The notes under the pieces are model-generated. The model searched no databases, was not told the DNA's origin, and saw only the letters and a list, made by a program, of their open reading frames with translations. Below are positions 41,495 through 54,879 of a stretch of DNA of 64,000 nucleotides, piece after piece. The translations under genes and the position numbers were made by a program. This stretch comes from Hetaerina americana (Eukaryota; Arthropoda; Insecta; Odonata; Calopterygidae). The stretch's first letter is position 1, and the number at the start of each line of letters is the position of its first letter. The stretch spans positions 1,964,001-2,028,000 of the forward strand of contig JAKTNV010000002.1 in assembly GCA_022747635.1 (NCBI GenBank), read 5' to 3'.

Positions 41495-42395
41495 ACCTAG
41501 TGGTTACCCTCACTCACGACCTCTCCTGGGTGAAACACGTACGGGGAATGTGTGGACAAGCTAACAAAATATTACGGTGTATTGGATAAGCACTTGGTAA
41601 CTGTGATAAAAGTGAGGGTGAAAGAAAGAGAGAAAACACTTTGCACTCCCACACACTTTTAATGTAACACGACCATGGTTTCGATGCTGCGCACCATCAA
41701 CAGGTGATACGCAGCATCACCTGATGATGTCAGATCAGGCACCTGATGATGATCCACAGCATCGAAACCATGGTCGTGTTATATTAAAAGTGTGTGGAAG
41801 GGCAAAGTGTTTTCTCTCTTTCTTTCACCCTCACCATGAAAGAATTCCACAAAGTTAAGCCTGAAACTGTTAGCTTTGTGATAAAAGCGTCAGAGAGAAA
41901 TGTTATCTTATGCTGTTTAGGTCTCCTTTGGAATATGCTGCAAGTGTATAATGGAATCCTCACGAAGTTGGATTGATTGCCGACCGCGAACAGCGCAGTG
42001 GAGCTGGATTTTTAAAGCGTTTTAATGATAAGCTTAGTAGCGTACCCAAAATATTAGAGCAGCTAGGCTTGGAATCACTTAATGGAGCGAAGGTTAAATT
42101 ACAGATTGAAGCTCTTGCATAAATTAGAAGGACGTCTCTTTAACAGTGATATTGAAAACGTATTTTTACCCCCATCGTACGTACTACGGTAGGAGAGATC
42201 ATGCTCGTAAAGTTACAGAGATTAAGTCTAGCACAGATAAATTTAAGATGCCATTTTTTCCACGAACGATGAGAGATCAGAATGACATTTGTCCGTCCTC
42301 GGTAGGGTCAAACTAGGGTCAAAATTAGTCAGGTGTGTATTTCACCCCTACCAAACACCCTATCGGTGTGCTTGCAGGGTACTCAAATAAATAAA
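41495..42395 (+). mobile_element. CR1/jockey-group retrotransposon 3' part (copy 5), with PLE inside
   Basis: Reads 'VTLTHDLSWVKHVRGMCGQA' (41503), 'NKILRC', is interrupted at 41602-41887 by a PLE foldback, then 'LLWNMLQVYNGILTKLD' (about 41925) and broken C-terminal blocks. The 3' UTR has 'CCCCTACCAAACACCCTATC' and 'GGTGTGCTTGCAGGGTACT' and ends in AAATAAATAAA repeats. Confidence 0.8.
41602..41887. mobile_element. Penelope-like terminal foldback with 11-bp target duplication
   Basis: Flanked by 'TGTGATAAAAG' at 41602-41612 and 41877-41887. Arms of about 78 bases (41613-41690; 41757-41834) include 'ACACGACCATGGTTTCGATG' and its complement. The right arm carries CTGATGA-T-GAT...ATC-GAAAC (41742-41770). 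The tail 'GAATTCCACAAAGTTAAGCC' (41841) is the PLE tail. It interrupts the CR1 copy, so it is younger than that copy. Confidence 0.8.
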
Positions 42396-45300
42396 ATAAA
42401 TATCGCGACATTGTACAATCACTATCCGTAGGTGCATCTTTGCTTTATATATTTACCTAATTAACTTTAGACCTTGATTCTTGTGCTTTCCTGTACTTAA
42501 TAAACATATCTTTTCATTGTCTTGCACTGATTTTATTTCACGCTTAAATTGCTACTTGAAGCGTCTTTTAATATGACTCGAAGAGATCAATTGTCTAGGA
42601 CTACCAACTTTCCTAATTATCAACACCGGCCGGCACTGCAAGGGCTTTGGGCAGTGGAGGCCAGGTTCCACATGCAACTTGCAACTTTCACTCGGGTGGA
42701 TGTGGAGTCTGTGAAAGAGCCGGAGGGCGGGGGGGGGGGGGTATCGGGGGCACGTAAACGGGGGAAGAGGGCGCGCCCAAAGAGTCATGTCCTACGTGCC
42801 TTGCTACACAGAACACGCAATCCGCCGCGTGCGACTCCGTGAAAATGGCAATCTGCAACTAATACTCCCTTCGCCCACCTAACCCCGCGTCGTTTACATG
42901 GATAAACACGTCAAAAAGTCAGGACAACAAAGAATGTAGAAATGTTTACAGTGATTATAGAAAAAATGAATGCAAAACAAAATTAAAATAACAATTTTTA
43001 AAAACTTCTACATTGGGAAAAAAATTGGAATAGTGTGAAAAGACATATGCATTCGTGGGAAAGGTTTAAGGATTGTGAAGTATTCTTAAAGAAAAAACCT
43101 TCGGCAGGAAAACACCCCCGGACAGAAAGGGGTGGGGGGGGGGTCCTTAGATGCTGCTAATTTTACGAGCATATGAATTTCGGTCTCGACTCGTTTCAGG
43201 GAAAACCACCCCTTGGCAACAGCCGAGTCTTATTGCGAATCAAAGACACGGGTCCGTGAGCTATGACAACTGGTTGTCCATTTTCATTGATTTTCATCTA
43301 TTTCATATTTATCTCATTGATTATCTATCGGTATCGCGTCTTTAAACTAGCCTATATAACTTCAAAACATAAAACGGCCGTTTTCTTCGCAATCAGTCGA
43401 AATAAATGGCTCAAAACATCCTTCAAATGATAACACGATGTCTTATCTGCTTTGTCCGGACACTCATTCCACGTATTTACACTGCTGACAGACCTACGGA
43501 AGGGCCACGGTATCAGTCGCCAAGAATCTCGATTCAAAGCGGACGAAATTCGGACCCAAACGCACACTGCGCATGCAACATGCATGAGAAGAAGAAAATT
43601 GAGGTCACAGGAAGTGGGTGGGTGGGGGAGAGAGCCCTCCGAGAATGCATTAATACATCTGCCGAGCGGTGGAAGCAGCGTCTTTCGATGTCGGTGGTCA
43701 TTCCTCGCCGTTTTTTTAGTGCTCAAGAAATCTAAGTCTCTCTAAAGTAAAAAAACGCAATGCATCTTACAACCAATTTGTAATTGGTACTATTTATTTC
43801 GACGCATCGACGTCATCCACTAATCTTCGCCGTTGAACCTAATATTGTTTATTGTGTAATTATTCAGTCATAAAACGAATTTAAATCTGAAAACATCGAA
43901 TATATAAATATGATTGTGTGTTAAAGAGAGAGAGAGAGAGAGAAATAGGTAAGCACTAAAATATGGATTATAATTTACTAAGAGAACATGAGGTGCGAAA
44001 TGATCAGGTTGCCCAAAATTTAAAATGAACGAATGGTGGCGCGTATTTTAAATGGCCGTGCCATGAAGTATGATGGTCGCCCACGACGGACTCGACAAAA
44101 TAATCCACGATTTCGTAATACTCACAGTTTGAGGGTGCTGGGAGAATGAGTTATGTATTCAACCTGTGCATGGCCAAAGTAGAGCAGACGGATTTCCAGT
44201 CCTCGTTTTAACAACGGCGAGAAATGAGAGCAGAACTAGCAAGCAGTAGAAACGCGACGGGAAACTGGGTCATGCAGCTGAGTGGGGTAAGACTTCTCTG
44301 TCCAGACTTATTTCCAGCTCGGGCATGGAATTACAGACGTCATATTGGCCACGTTCCGCTCTCTCGGGTGACAAGAAGCGTCCCGCTGTTCCACCTAGAC
44401 CTGCTCCCGCCAAAACGAGGTCTTCCCGGCAACTTCCAGAAAGAACTCTTCTCACATTTTGGATCTAAGGAAAATATAAGTGTGGCCATGAAATAAAAAA
44501 AGGCTTTGTATGCCTACTTGATTCTCTCAAAAAAATACTTGAGTTTCAAAAACAAAAATTTCAGGGTGGACATCTCGAAGAACCTTTTTTTTCAAATCAG
44601 TAAGGAGTTGTCAGGAAGCAAAGAGATTGCTTTACTCTTCCACGTCTTGCGTGGAACAGTTTAGAGTTTCTCACGATAGATGAATTCCATATATTTTGGA
44701 CAGTCCTTCAAAATTATAGTATTTCACAGCGTCGAGGGCTTTTAAGGCAATCGCGCCCAAAGCAAGCACTTTCTGTCTCCCACAATTTTCTTCTTCCGCT
44801 AGGCAACTTTGATAAAACTCTTCATGACCTGCATGTCGGAATGTAAGGAATCCTCTCTCATCACTCGCTTGCTTAGCTACAGAGGAAAAACAATGGCAAC
44901 ATCATGCATCATAATTTGAACCTCCCGAGAATAAAATGATTCGGAGTACCAATTACCCTACATTATTATTCTAATGACTGGTGATATACCATGCCTTACG
45001 CCTCCGTAACTGCCTGCAAGGTACGATGCCTCTATATTCATTTGTCGTTCAGAATGCGCGCAACTTTCCTCTCTCTTCCCCTTCGACTCAACAATCAATC
45101 TCCTTTCATGTTTCAAACGTCTGTGTCTTTAAAGTCTCAATTATGTCTTTCGATATCTTCTCAGTCGAATGTTTTGCACCTCAACCGAATTTCGCCCATC
45201 AACTTCCTATATTCCTCTATCATATTTAAAACTTCTTCGCACTCATTCCCATGTTTACATCAACACATTAAAATTGGAATTTGTGGTTCCCGGCATGTTT

Positions 45301-45610
45301 TTGTGTAAGTTGAAAGTCGGCGTAGCAGAGTCAAAAAATCACTTTAACAGTCGTTTCACTGACAATTGATAATTACGCATCTTTCAATTACATCGATTCA
45401 TATGTAGCCCACTTAAATTACAACAGAATAACTGAATTAAACGTCAAGGAGCATGCGACTTTTCAAACTTTTTTGATTTGGACTGACTTTAAAGGTTAAA
45501 TAACTTTAGATCGCATGCCTGTAATCATGCCTGTGATTATGCCTTGAGCCTTTGAGATTATGCATTCCCATGCCTTGAGAGGAGCTCCACAGGTAAAGCG
45601 CACGGACACC
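42396..45610. other. Unassigned spacer
   Basis: No recognisable repeat or gene. It contains a poly-G run at about 42729-42741, a GC-richer stretch at 42630-42840, and a (GA)n run at 43926-43942. Open frames near 43352-43745 overlap on both strands without a domain. Confidence 0.4.
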
Positions 45611-45617
45611 TGAAAAC

Positions 45618-46200
45618 ATGGTGGCAGGGAGAGCGTCCATTGAACGGTCTCCATCGCGCTCTGCGCGGAAACATTCTGGTGCTCTTGGAATATCGCCCAG
45701 AACGGTAGGGCGAATTTTAAACTCTGACCTTCACTTACACCCCTACAAGATGATGGTTGCTCAAGAATTTACTTCAGAAGACTGGGTGAAACGTACAATT
45801 GCTTGCAAAGCAATCTTAACTTCTATGTAACCCGTCACTATTCTGTGGTCCAGCGATGAAGCGCATTTTCACCTCTCCGGCTCAGTAAATAACCAATATT
45901 TTCGTTACTGGGCAACTGAAAACCTTCATAAACTTCACCCAAGGCCTCTTCATAGCCTCAAAGTGACAGTTTGGTGCGATGTGTCCTCCATAAGTATTAT
46001 TGGGCCTTACGTTTTTGAATCTCGAGGTTCAACTGTTGCTGTGATCTCTGTGTGCGCTATTGTGAGATGCTGGGGAACATTTTACTCCCCAAAATGGAAG
46101 AGTATGGTGAGGAATATGACACAGAAGCCTTTTGGCTTCAACAGGATGGCTCATAAAATGAGGCCAAAAAGCCACTAGGACTACTTTCAGGAAGAGGAAC
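45618..46200 (+). pseudogene. Degenerate Tc1/mariner-superfamily transposase (DDE domain relic)
   Basis: From 45618 the frame reads 'RSPSRSARKHSGALGISPRT', 'VGRILNSDLHLHPYKMMVAQ' (second HTH followed by linker) and 'EDWVKRTIACKAIL', then after a stop 'SSDEAHFHLSGSVNNQYFRY' (first catalytic Asp-Glu block), 'HSLKVTVWCDVS', 'IIGPYVFESRGSTV', and 'GFNRMAHK' (a decayed second Asp block). This arrangement is typical of IS630/Tc1-mariner-like transposases widespread in arthropods. At least one stop and frame changes near 46060 and 46130. Terminal repeats not found. Confidence 0.7.
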
Positions 46201-49200
46201 AGACTTTCACGAAATATTCAGGAACCACACTTATCACATGCGAGCGTGCATTATCGCGGTGTGCGGCATCCAATCCAGTCTGGTGATTTGAGAGATTGTG
46301 ACCTGTTGTGATTGATGTGGCCTTGGAGAATTTTCATTGCACCGAGTATAATGCTCTCCTTTTGCTGCTGTGTGCCCTGGGCACGACACGGTGACACGTC
46401 ATTTCCTGAATATGAAAGAGATAAATCTTACACTGCAGAAGCCACCAATCACTTTGGCTCTGTTTGGTCATGCCTGAAATTTCCACAATTTGCAGTTTGA
46501 TTTCAGGATCGGAATTATGTATCATTCTAGAATTTTTAAAGAGAAGATCAGACTAACCAAGCCTTCTGCAGGGCCTTACATGGGCCTCGACTGACATTTT
46601 GTACGGCGGAAAACAAATGTCAAAGAAGGGTATTGCCCGAATGGCTTCTAACGTGATAGCAGGCAAAACGAAAGTGCTTCCACCTGCAACGTCCGCCGCA
46701 ATACTGGGTTTAAATACTTTAAGAATGTACCACATTTACATTACACATTACTCTGACAACATATCATAAAATTTAACATTTGCACAATAAAATGTACGCA
46801 TAAAACATTATGATTACTCTTTCATGAGCAGCCCCCGTGCATAGGAAACTCCTACTATTTTAAAATTGGTTACATTTAATATAACAGTTACTCGAAATCA
46901 ATCAGATCACTCCATCCTATTGTAAATAGAGACGAGCCAATGATTTTTAATTTCCTTAAGAACCATCCGCACCGCCAATTTTTTTTTAAATAAAGATAAA
47001 TAAATCCGCACGGCTCTTTGAGTTCAATGGAAGTGGTCCGGCGTTGAAAAGCACAAAGCAGAGAGACGCACGCAAGTGCCCGTACTTGTATGCGCATCGA
47101 TTTCAACAAATACGAACACGAGCCGAGTGCGGGGCGCATGGATTATTTTGAGTGAATATTGGCGCCGTCCTTCCCACGATCTCTCTCTCTCCGTCCTCTC
47201 CCCAGACCTCGCGCACCAACAACCCCTCCCTCGCCTCTAACCACCACCCCCCGCCTCTCCCAACCCCTGACACCCTCACCCCTTTGCCCGCCCACAAAGG
47301 TCATGAACCCATAACATCGATCGCACGTGGTGGGAGCAGGAAAGGCACTGAGCGAGAAATAAAAATTGAAATGGTTCTCACGAGCCTTCCTTACGCATAC
47401 ACTTGCTACCCGGAAATACTTACACTCCTGCCTAAACAAGAAGACCTTCCGAGACATGCGCTCCCCAATTCTCCCCTAGCGGTGATTCCGTGAAGTCAAC
47501 TAGTAGCCTCATCTGGATGAATGGGTGGGTGGAAGGAACAGCGCCACACACCGTCGGGAGGACGATGACCGCTTGAACAGTTGTTTTCGCACGTCTCACG
47601 GAAAGGACACGAGGGGAAACTGAAGAGGAGGAGGTGCATCGGAGATAGTTCGAGATCCATCCCGCACGAACAGAAACCGCGCTCGAGAAAGAGAATTTTT
47701 CTTGACCGAGTGGTCTGACTTCTAAAGAGGTTCAAGATTATTTCTAACACTGGGTCTCAACGCACAGTTTACTTCACGAACCGCCCGCCTCGGTGGAACT
47801 CGTAGAACATTTGTATCTGAATGAAAAACACATTAACTTCAAATAAAATTGTTGAAAGCAAATTCGACTGAAGAGGAAATGATCTTCACCGTCTGGGGCT
47901 TGAATAGAATTGAACTTAGGCCCTTTGTGTCCGAAATTTGTTTTCAGCTTCGACCAGAGAAAAAAATATATTACTGTCAAGAGGTTAGAGTGTACTTTCA
48001 ACAGATTATCACTGATTATTTTCGTATTACGTTGATTTTTATCTCGAGTTGACCATGGTCATTTTAAAGCTAAAAAGGGGGATAAATGAATTTTTAAAGT
48101 GAGCAGGAGAGCAAGGAGGAGGAGAAGAGATGAAGCGTAAGGAGTTAGGAGAGTTAGTGGGACGAAGAGGAGAAAAGATAACACGCAAGGGGCACCGAAT
48201 GCATCCCTTAGATTTATTCATTATGCTTGACGTAATAAGCGTTGAATCAAAATCAATTATTACCCACACACAATGACAATGACATGGTACATTACACTCT
48301 TATTAATACCTGTAGGATTCGGGGACAAATCTATTTTAATAATCCATTCTCCTCGAAGCAGGAAAACTACTCTAATTTTGGTGAATTAAGCTCTTTAAAA
48401 TCCAGAAAATAATCGCAATTATAATACTCATTTTATTTGTAGGATGGTATATTACAAATTTGATTCACAAGTCTAGGTGAATTTTCTCCTGCGCAGAAAT
48501 GAAAAGAAGAATCTATGCACAGCTCTTTCGAAATATTTTCAAAACAAGGTGTTACGTGCGGCGAAAGCTTATTTTTCCCTGTGTTCAAGCAAATTTTCTT
48601 TCAAGACGAGTAAATTGATCGACGGGCGAAGCAAAACGAACGCTATATTATTTAAGAACTAGGATGACTGAATTATACAATACGAACGCTTTAAAATTAG
48701 ATAACGTTTTATAATTATTTCCAGTAAATCATCTGTGGTGTCAGTGTTTCCATTTCACAGAATGAACGCCTCGAAACATTTACTCCGGCGAAATAATATG
48801 CATCAAGAAATAAATGTGGTGCTCATGATAAGATTATCTTTTTATAGAAATAATCAGGAATAATCCCTATAATTATTCCATCAAGGAATTGCGTTCCCTT
48901 GTGTTTTCTCCCACCCCACACCCCCTTCCCCTCTCATTTCATTAATTTCTCTCTATTATAGGCTATTTTTCATTATTTTTACGCTTGAAAGAAAAATTTC
49001 AAATTTAAAATATCAATCGAACGTATTTTCCAATCACGTGAATCAACCGATAAACCACTTCCATCAGTTGCAGCTTTTGGAGGAGGCGGGGAGAAATTCC
49101 CATTCAAAGAAAAAGTCCGAGATCCTCAATTCTCCGGGCAAAGAAGGACTTGTGGGGGGGGGGGGAGAGGTCGTCAACCCTGCGCTCAATAACTTGGATG

Positions 49201-50024
49201 GGGGTTGGAGGGAAAATTGTTATTTTTTTTTCCAGTACATAAAACGGCTCCCAGGAATAACAAGCCGTGCCCACACTCCCCGGAGACAGAGCCACGGGCT
49301 GTGTGGCATAATTAGCAGCCGAGTTCCACCACGATAATGGGTTCCGCAGGGGAAAAAAACAACAAAACAGTGAGTACTAAAACATGCCAAAACGTCGCCA
49401 CGGGGTGCGACCACACCAGTACACCTACGAAATTCCCCATGATTCACAAACAATCGACAATCAAGGCGGCCAAAGGGACGTCAATGCCCTCCCTTGGAGG
49501 GCCGAACTGGAGGTCATTATAAAAGCTCGGCATCGAACTTCCCTCTCCGAGAAAAACGTGGTTGAAATTGCAACAGGGGCGGAGAGTTGTGTCGGCGGCG
49601 GGGAGGGGGGGGAGAGAGGGGCGGGGATGGGGGGGAGGAGAGGGGGGGGGAAGAGGACGAGGAGGGAATGCCATGAATCAAAGGACGCAGGGAATGAGGA
49701 AGGAAGGCCGCTTCTGGTTTACACCCAAAGGGATGAAAAAATCGCGCTGGGTTTTTTCGAACAAGCGCCTGAAATAACGGTCAACCCGCTTCCAAGGACC
49801 GACATTTTCGAGAAGCGAAGTCAATAACCTCCGCTTCCAGGGACGTTTACTCCACGCTGTGAATGTGCGACATCGCCCCTCATGAAACGGCCAATAAGCT
49901 GTGCAGACACTCTAGACGATAATGATTTAATTTGAGACCTCTCCTTCCTTCATTTTCCATAAGCAAATATGGCAAGGACTAGCGCCTGCAATGGCCAACG
50001 CGAGAGTTTCCTGCCCCCCACGCC

Positions 50025-50067
<43 letters not shown>

Positions 50068-51690
50068 CCTTACGCAAGGATTTCTTGGAAGTTATCACGG
50101 AGAGCAGGTGGCGGTTAATATCACACTTCTTCCACGTCATCAAAAGACACGTTTTTTATGATTCCGATCGATTCCTCGACATACGATACATTACGATAAG
50201 AGATCGATTCCTCGTCACAATTCACGAACTAACTATCAGCGCTGATGCGTATACATCCCATTTCAAATTTACGGAAGGAACATTGTCATTACTCTTAAAT
50301 AAATAAATAAGTCACTCCGTGTCATACAAGTTCCAAAACAGCATCGCTAATCGATCGCAAATACACATATCCTTAATACAATGTTGTATTCATAAAAGAT
50401 TGATGAGTCTGCAATAAATTTGATTCAAGCACGTGTACATTAAATAAACGAAACTTCTCGAGATATTCCGGTTTGATTCACTCTTCGAAAGCGAAGTAAT
50501 TCACAATGTCTTGAAATTATTTGAAAAAAGATATTGAGTTAAAAATGAGTTTCCGATCACTCGCACATTGTATCGCCGGTGCCCTAGTCTCCGTCCACCG
50601 ACTCATTCGCTGTCAAAACTCGCCAACGTCCAACGAGCAGCCTCACCGGATGAAAGCACCCTCGACGATCGGGGAAAGTTATCCCGCCATCAAACGATCG
50701 CATGAGGCCCAGCATCAAAGCTCAACTTCTTCAATGGGCGGATGCATACGTGGGCGGCGCCCCTCTACGGTGTCCGGAGGGTTATTCCACGGAGACCAAA
50801 AGTGATGCCAATAGGGCATTTCAGGGCACGATGGACGCGGGAAGGAATGTGGAAGGAGGCGGGGGAGAACCCTACTTCGACCACATTATGTTCAATGCGT
50901 GAGACAGGCGAGCTGAGTCGAGGGGGAGTCCAGAATGAGCCAACATCACAGCCCCCCCCCCTCTGCTCCCCCCCTCGCGGCGGGACTGCCTCTCTGCGCG
51001 GAACACTCTCCCGCCTGCAGTGAGAGGAGGCGCGATCGACTGGGGCGCACACTACGCGAATCGCGATCGTCACGTGAATGAACGACGCACCTTCGACGGT
51101 TTCCCTCCCTCCCACCCCCGAGGCACGCACCCTTGCTCCCATTATTATCCCGTCGTTTCGATTGACCCTTGCGTGCGGCCATTTCACCAGACGCTGACAT
51201 CCACGCCCACGTGATCCCTCCCCGCTCGGCCATCTCAAACGAAAAAAATCAAACTTGACGCTCAAGGTTAATTTTTTATACCAGACCATTGAATTTAAAT
51301 TTAGTAAACAAGGACCGCGGGAATGAAAAATGACTTTGCTCGAATTACAGCGGTTAATCGACAAATGACCCGAGCCTAATGAGTCTCGCCCACCTCATCT
51401 TCACGAAAAATAAAATAAGCGTGACTCTATGAAATGTAATGACCAAGTGAGGCTTATTAAACGTTCGGAATCATTATTTTGAATGTACATTACTTGGCCA
51501 TATTTAGTGAAAACGGAACAGAGTTAAAGAATAATTTGAACACTTTTCACATTAAAATAATTACTAGTTTTCCTTAGACAGAGTACATATGGTTTCTTCT
51601 CTCACTTAAACTACTTAATTAGATCGATTATTAGAGCACCTTATGTGAAATATTTTATGTGGGCATCAAAGGAGTTGGGGTAAATGGAAG
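46201..51690. other. Unassigned region with several CpG-rich islands
   Basis: Long tract without a recognised repeat family. GC-rich islands lie at about 47120-47330, 47490-47690, 49560-49690 and 50560-51240. Simple repeats are a poly-G run at 49155-49166 and (GA)n at 50029-50064. Frames in the islands overlap on both strands (for example 50765-51364 minus) and have no domain. Host regulatory DNA or exons of an unknown gene cannot be excluded. Confidence 0.35.
50029..50064. repeat. (GA)n microsatellite
   Basis: About 18 GA units. Confidence 0.95.
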
Positions 51691-51694
51691 TTAA

Positions 51695-52495
51695 TAAGAC
51701 ATTGATGTGCTCCGGTTTGCAGACGACATCGCAGTAGTGGCGGAAACGCGAGAGGACTTGCAAGGAAGTGCTATGGACCAAGTCCTGGCGGAATATAATA
51801 TGAACATCAACAAGAAGAACACTATAATTCTTGTGTGCGGAAGAGAGAAGATGAATGCAGATATCACCATTCGAGGGGTGAAACTAGAGCGAGTGGAATC
51901 CTTCATCTACGTGGGCGGCAGCAGCATAACATGGGATGGAGGAAGTTCGACCGACATCAAGCGGAGAATAGCCCAAGCTAAGAACACATTCATGAAGAAG
52001 AGGCCATTGATATAGTCAAAGAACCGAAGACTGGGAACAAGGAAGCAATTCGTAAAGACTTTCGTGTGGAGCATGGCGCTCTATTGTTCCGAGCCTTGGA
52101 ACATTGGATATGTGGACCAACAAAGAACAGACGCCTTTGGGACATGGTGCAGGAGGAGAATGCTGAAGATTAAATGGACAGGCAAAGTAAGGAAAGAGGA
52201 AGTAGAAAGAAGAGCAGAAGAGGAAAGGACCATATGGAGAACTCTACGGCAAAGAAGAAATAGATGGATTGGACACGCATTGAGGCACAACGGATTGATT
52301 AGGAATATAATAGAAGGAAACATAGAATGGAAGAGTCCACGAGGAAGACCAAGAGATGTACATTTCAAGAAAGACATATTAAGAAGGACGTAAAACAGAG
52401 AAGGTATCAAGGATTGAGGGAGTTGACATTGAATAGAGTAGAATGGAGGGCTGCAGTAAACCAATCCTAGGATTGAAATACTGATGCTATGAAAT
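51695..52495 (+). mobile_element. Second RTE-like non-LTR family, 3' part
   Basis: 5'-truncated copy carrying RT motif C to the C-terminus and a 3' end 'AGGATTGAAATACTGATGCT'. Sequence differs clearly from copies A-G although the domain order is the same. Tail-only relative at 13521-13577. Confidence 0.8.
51707..52393 (+). pseudogene. Reverse transcriptase C-terminal half (second RTE-like family)
   Basis: The first open piece holds 'LRFADDIAVVAETREDLQ' with an intact FADD catalytic motif, then 'KTIILVCGREKM'-like sequence, 'VESFIYVGGSSITWDGGSST' and 'DIKRRIAQAKNTFM'. After one stop at 52014 the second piece reads 'FVKTFVWSMALYCSEPWNIG', 'TWCRRRMLKIKWTGKVR', 'NRWIGHALRHNGLIRNIIEG' and 'SPRGRPRD'. 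In intact members this region follows the endonuclease and RT fingers, which are missing here. Only one stop separates the two pieces, so the copy is relatively young. Confidence 0.85.
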
Positions 52496-52900
52496 ATAAT
52501 TAAGTGTTTTTTATCTTACTGATAATTATTGCATAAGCTTCAAATCTCTCAAATGTTTTGACATTGCATCTGTTACGTAGGTGTTCGCACCCTAATGGTC
52601 GATGGTAGCGGCTGCCGACTTCCGGGCTCTCGCAACTGCAGCAAGCTGCATTGCCGGGAACGATGAGATTACCCCAGATAATAAGAACGAGATTTCCTCA
52701 TTTCCACCCCGCCACATACCCTAGGCTAGACCAATCAATCCTGCAATTAACCAGCCAAGAACATTCTTCACATTTTTGCCACAGGTATTGCGACTATTAA
52801 GCTGAATTTTATGACATTTATGAACAGATATAGTTATTTACTCAAATGCAGGGATTTTACCGAACACCCTCTCTCTCTATACAGACACACACACATGTGT
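52496..52900. other. Unassigned spacer
   Basis: Nothing recognisable until short TC and CA runs at about 52870-52905. Confidence 0.4.
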
Positions 52901-52913
52901 GTGTTGGTATATA

Positions 52914-53816
<903 letters not shown>

Positions 53817-53945
53817 ATATTTATACTATATAGAGTACTATCGTTTCTTCCGAGGAAGACGGAGCTAACTTTTAACGATTTTATCAAGAAATAACGTGTG
53901 AGTGTTCTTTGTATGTGAACCTACATTTTTTGTTGCTATCCGAGT

Positions 53946-53947
53946 TA

Positions 53948-53995
<48 letters not shown>

Positions 53996-54003
53996 CACAC
54001 ATA
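53946..54003. repeat. (TA)n-(CA)n microsatellite
   Basis: TA units then CA units, reaching the left end of the small mariner MITE. Confidence 0.9.
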
Positions 54004-54092
54004 TGGGTGGTCTGAAAAGTTTCCGACTCAGAAAATTTCCAAAAAAATGTCTTGTATCTTTGTTAGGTCGGAAACCTTTCAGACCACCCTCG
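54004..54092. mobile_element. 89-bp mariner-type MITE
   Basis: The left 'GGGTGGTCTGAAAAGTTTCC' and right 'GGAAACCTTTCAGACCACCC' ends are inverted repeats with one mismatch, followed on the right by 'TCG' and TA. The CGAGGGT... end with TA flank resembles the larger mariners here, but the inner terminal sequence differs, so it is a separate family. No coding capacity. Confidence 0.8.
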
Positions 54093-54540
54093 TATATATA
54101 AAGAGAGAGAGAGATGAGGCCATACAGAGATGCAAACGTGGCTCTTCTCGAGATTTCTTAACCCCAGCCAATGGTGAGGTTATCTGGACATTTCAGCAAT
54201 CCATTCCGGCTATATTTTATCATAAATCAAAATAATGTATTCGCGATGAAAGAAAATATAAAGATCTAATTTGGGACGCGATGGAAAATACTCCTAAAGC
54301 GGAAATTCTTTCAACCAGATATTGATATTAATTACACCCAAATATGATTCTTAAGTAATGCACACCGTTTGCCTGTTTCGTAGATACGCAGTATGGCTTA
54401 ATGGTTTCCATCCTTAATGTCATGGCATCTGATAATCAGGTCGTCAATCAAAGGTAATACTCCGGAAGTCTTTCCCATCCTAGGCACGAATCAGGAGCGT
54501 TAAAAGTACTTGTTGATGTAATTTTCCTTTTGTTGAGACC
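54093..54540. other. Unassigned spacer
   Basis: Short GA run at 54102-54114, then AT-rich DNA without a recognised feature. Confidence 0.4.
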
Positions 54541-54812
54541 ACAGTAATCAACCCGAAGGTTGTATTGGTAAGTGAGGCTAGAGCTCACCCAGTTCTAGGT
54601 CCTATGTCGTGTGAAATTCACACACCAGGGTAATATAAGGGGAGGCGGTAGTTCCTTTCCCTGAGCTGCCTGTAGTTTCACAGGAAGATCTGGTACCTGA
54701 CAAATCACGCAGCTTGGGTGAAGATGAGGGCGCCCCAGGCGTTGTCGGGTACCGAACCCGGGTCATCCGGTCATTAAACCAGCAATATGCCAACCAACTA
54801 GACTAATATGCA
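54541..54812 (-). mobile_element. tRNA-derived SINE-B, diverged copy (minus)
   Basis: 3' end 'ACAGTAATCAACCCGAAGGT' and body landmarks 'AGGAAGATCTGGTACCTGAC' and 'CAGCTTGGGTG' match copy 2; the B box on the minus strand is 'GGGTTCGGTACCC'. Head positions are diverged. Confidence 0.75.
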
Positions 54813-54879
54813 TGCCCACCTCATTCTGAGATACATCAGAATTTAATAGCAAAGTCACGATGCAATGACGTCATCATCA

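Noticed and set aside
50765..51364. 199-residue minus frame in the CpG-rich island
   Set aside because: Overlaps other long frames on both strands and has no domain; stop-poor GC-rich sequence explains its length.
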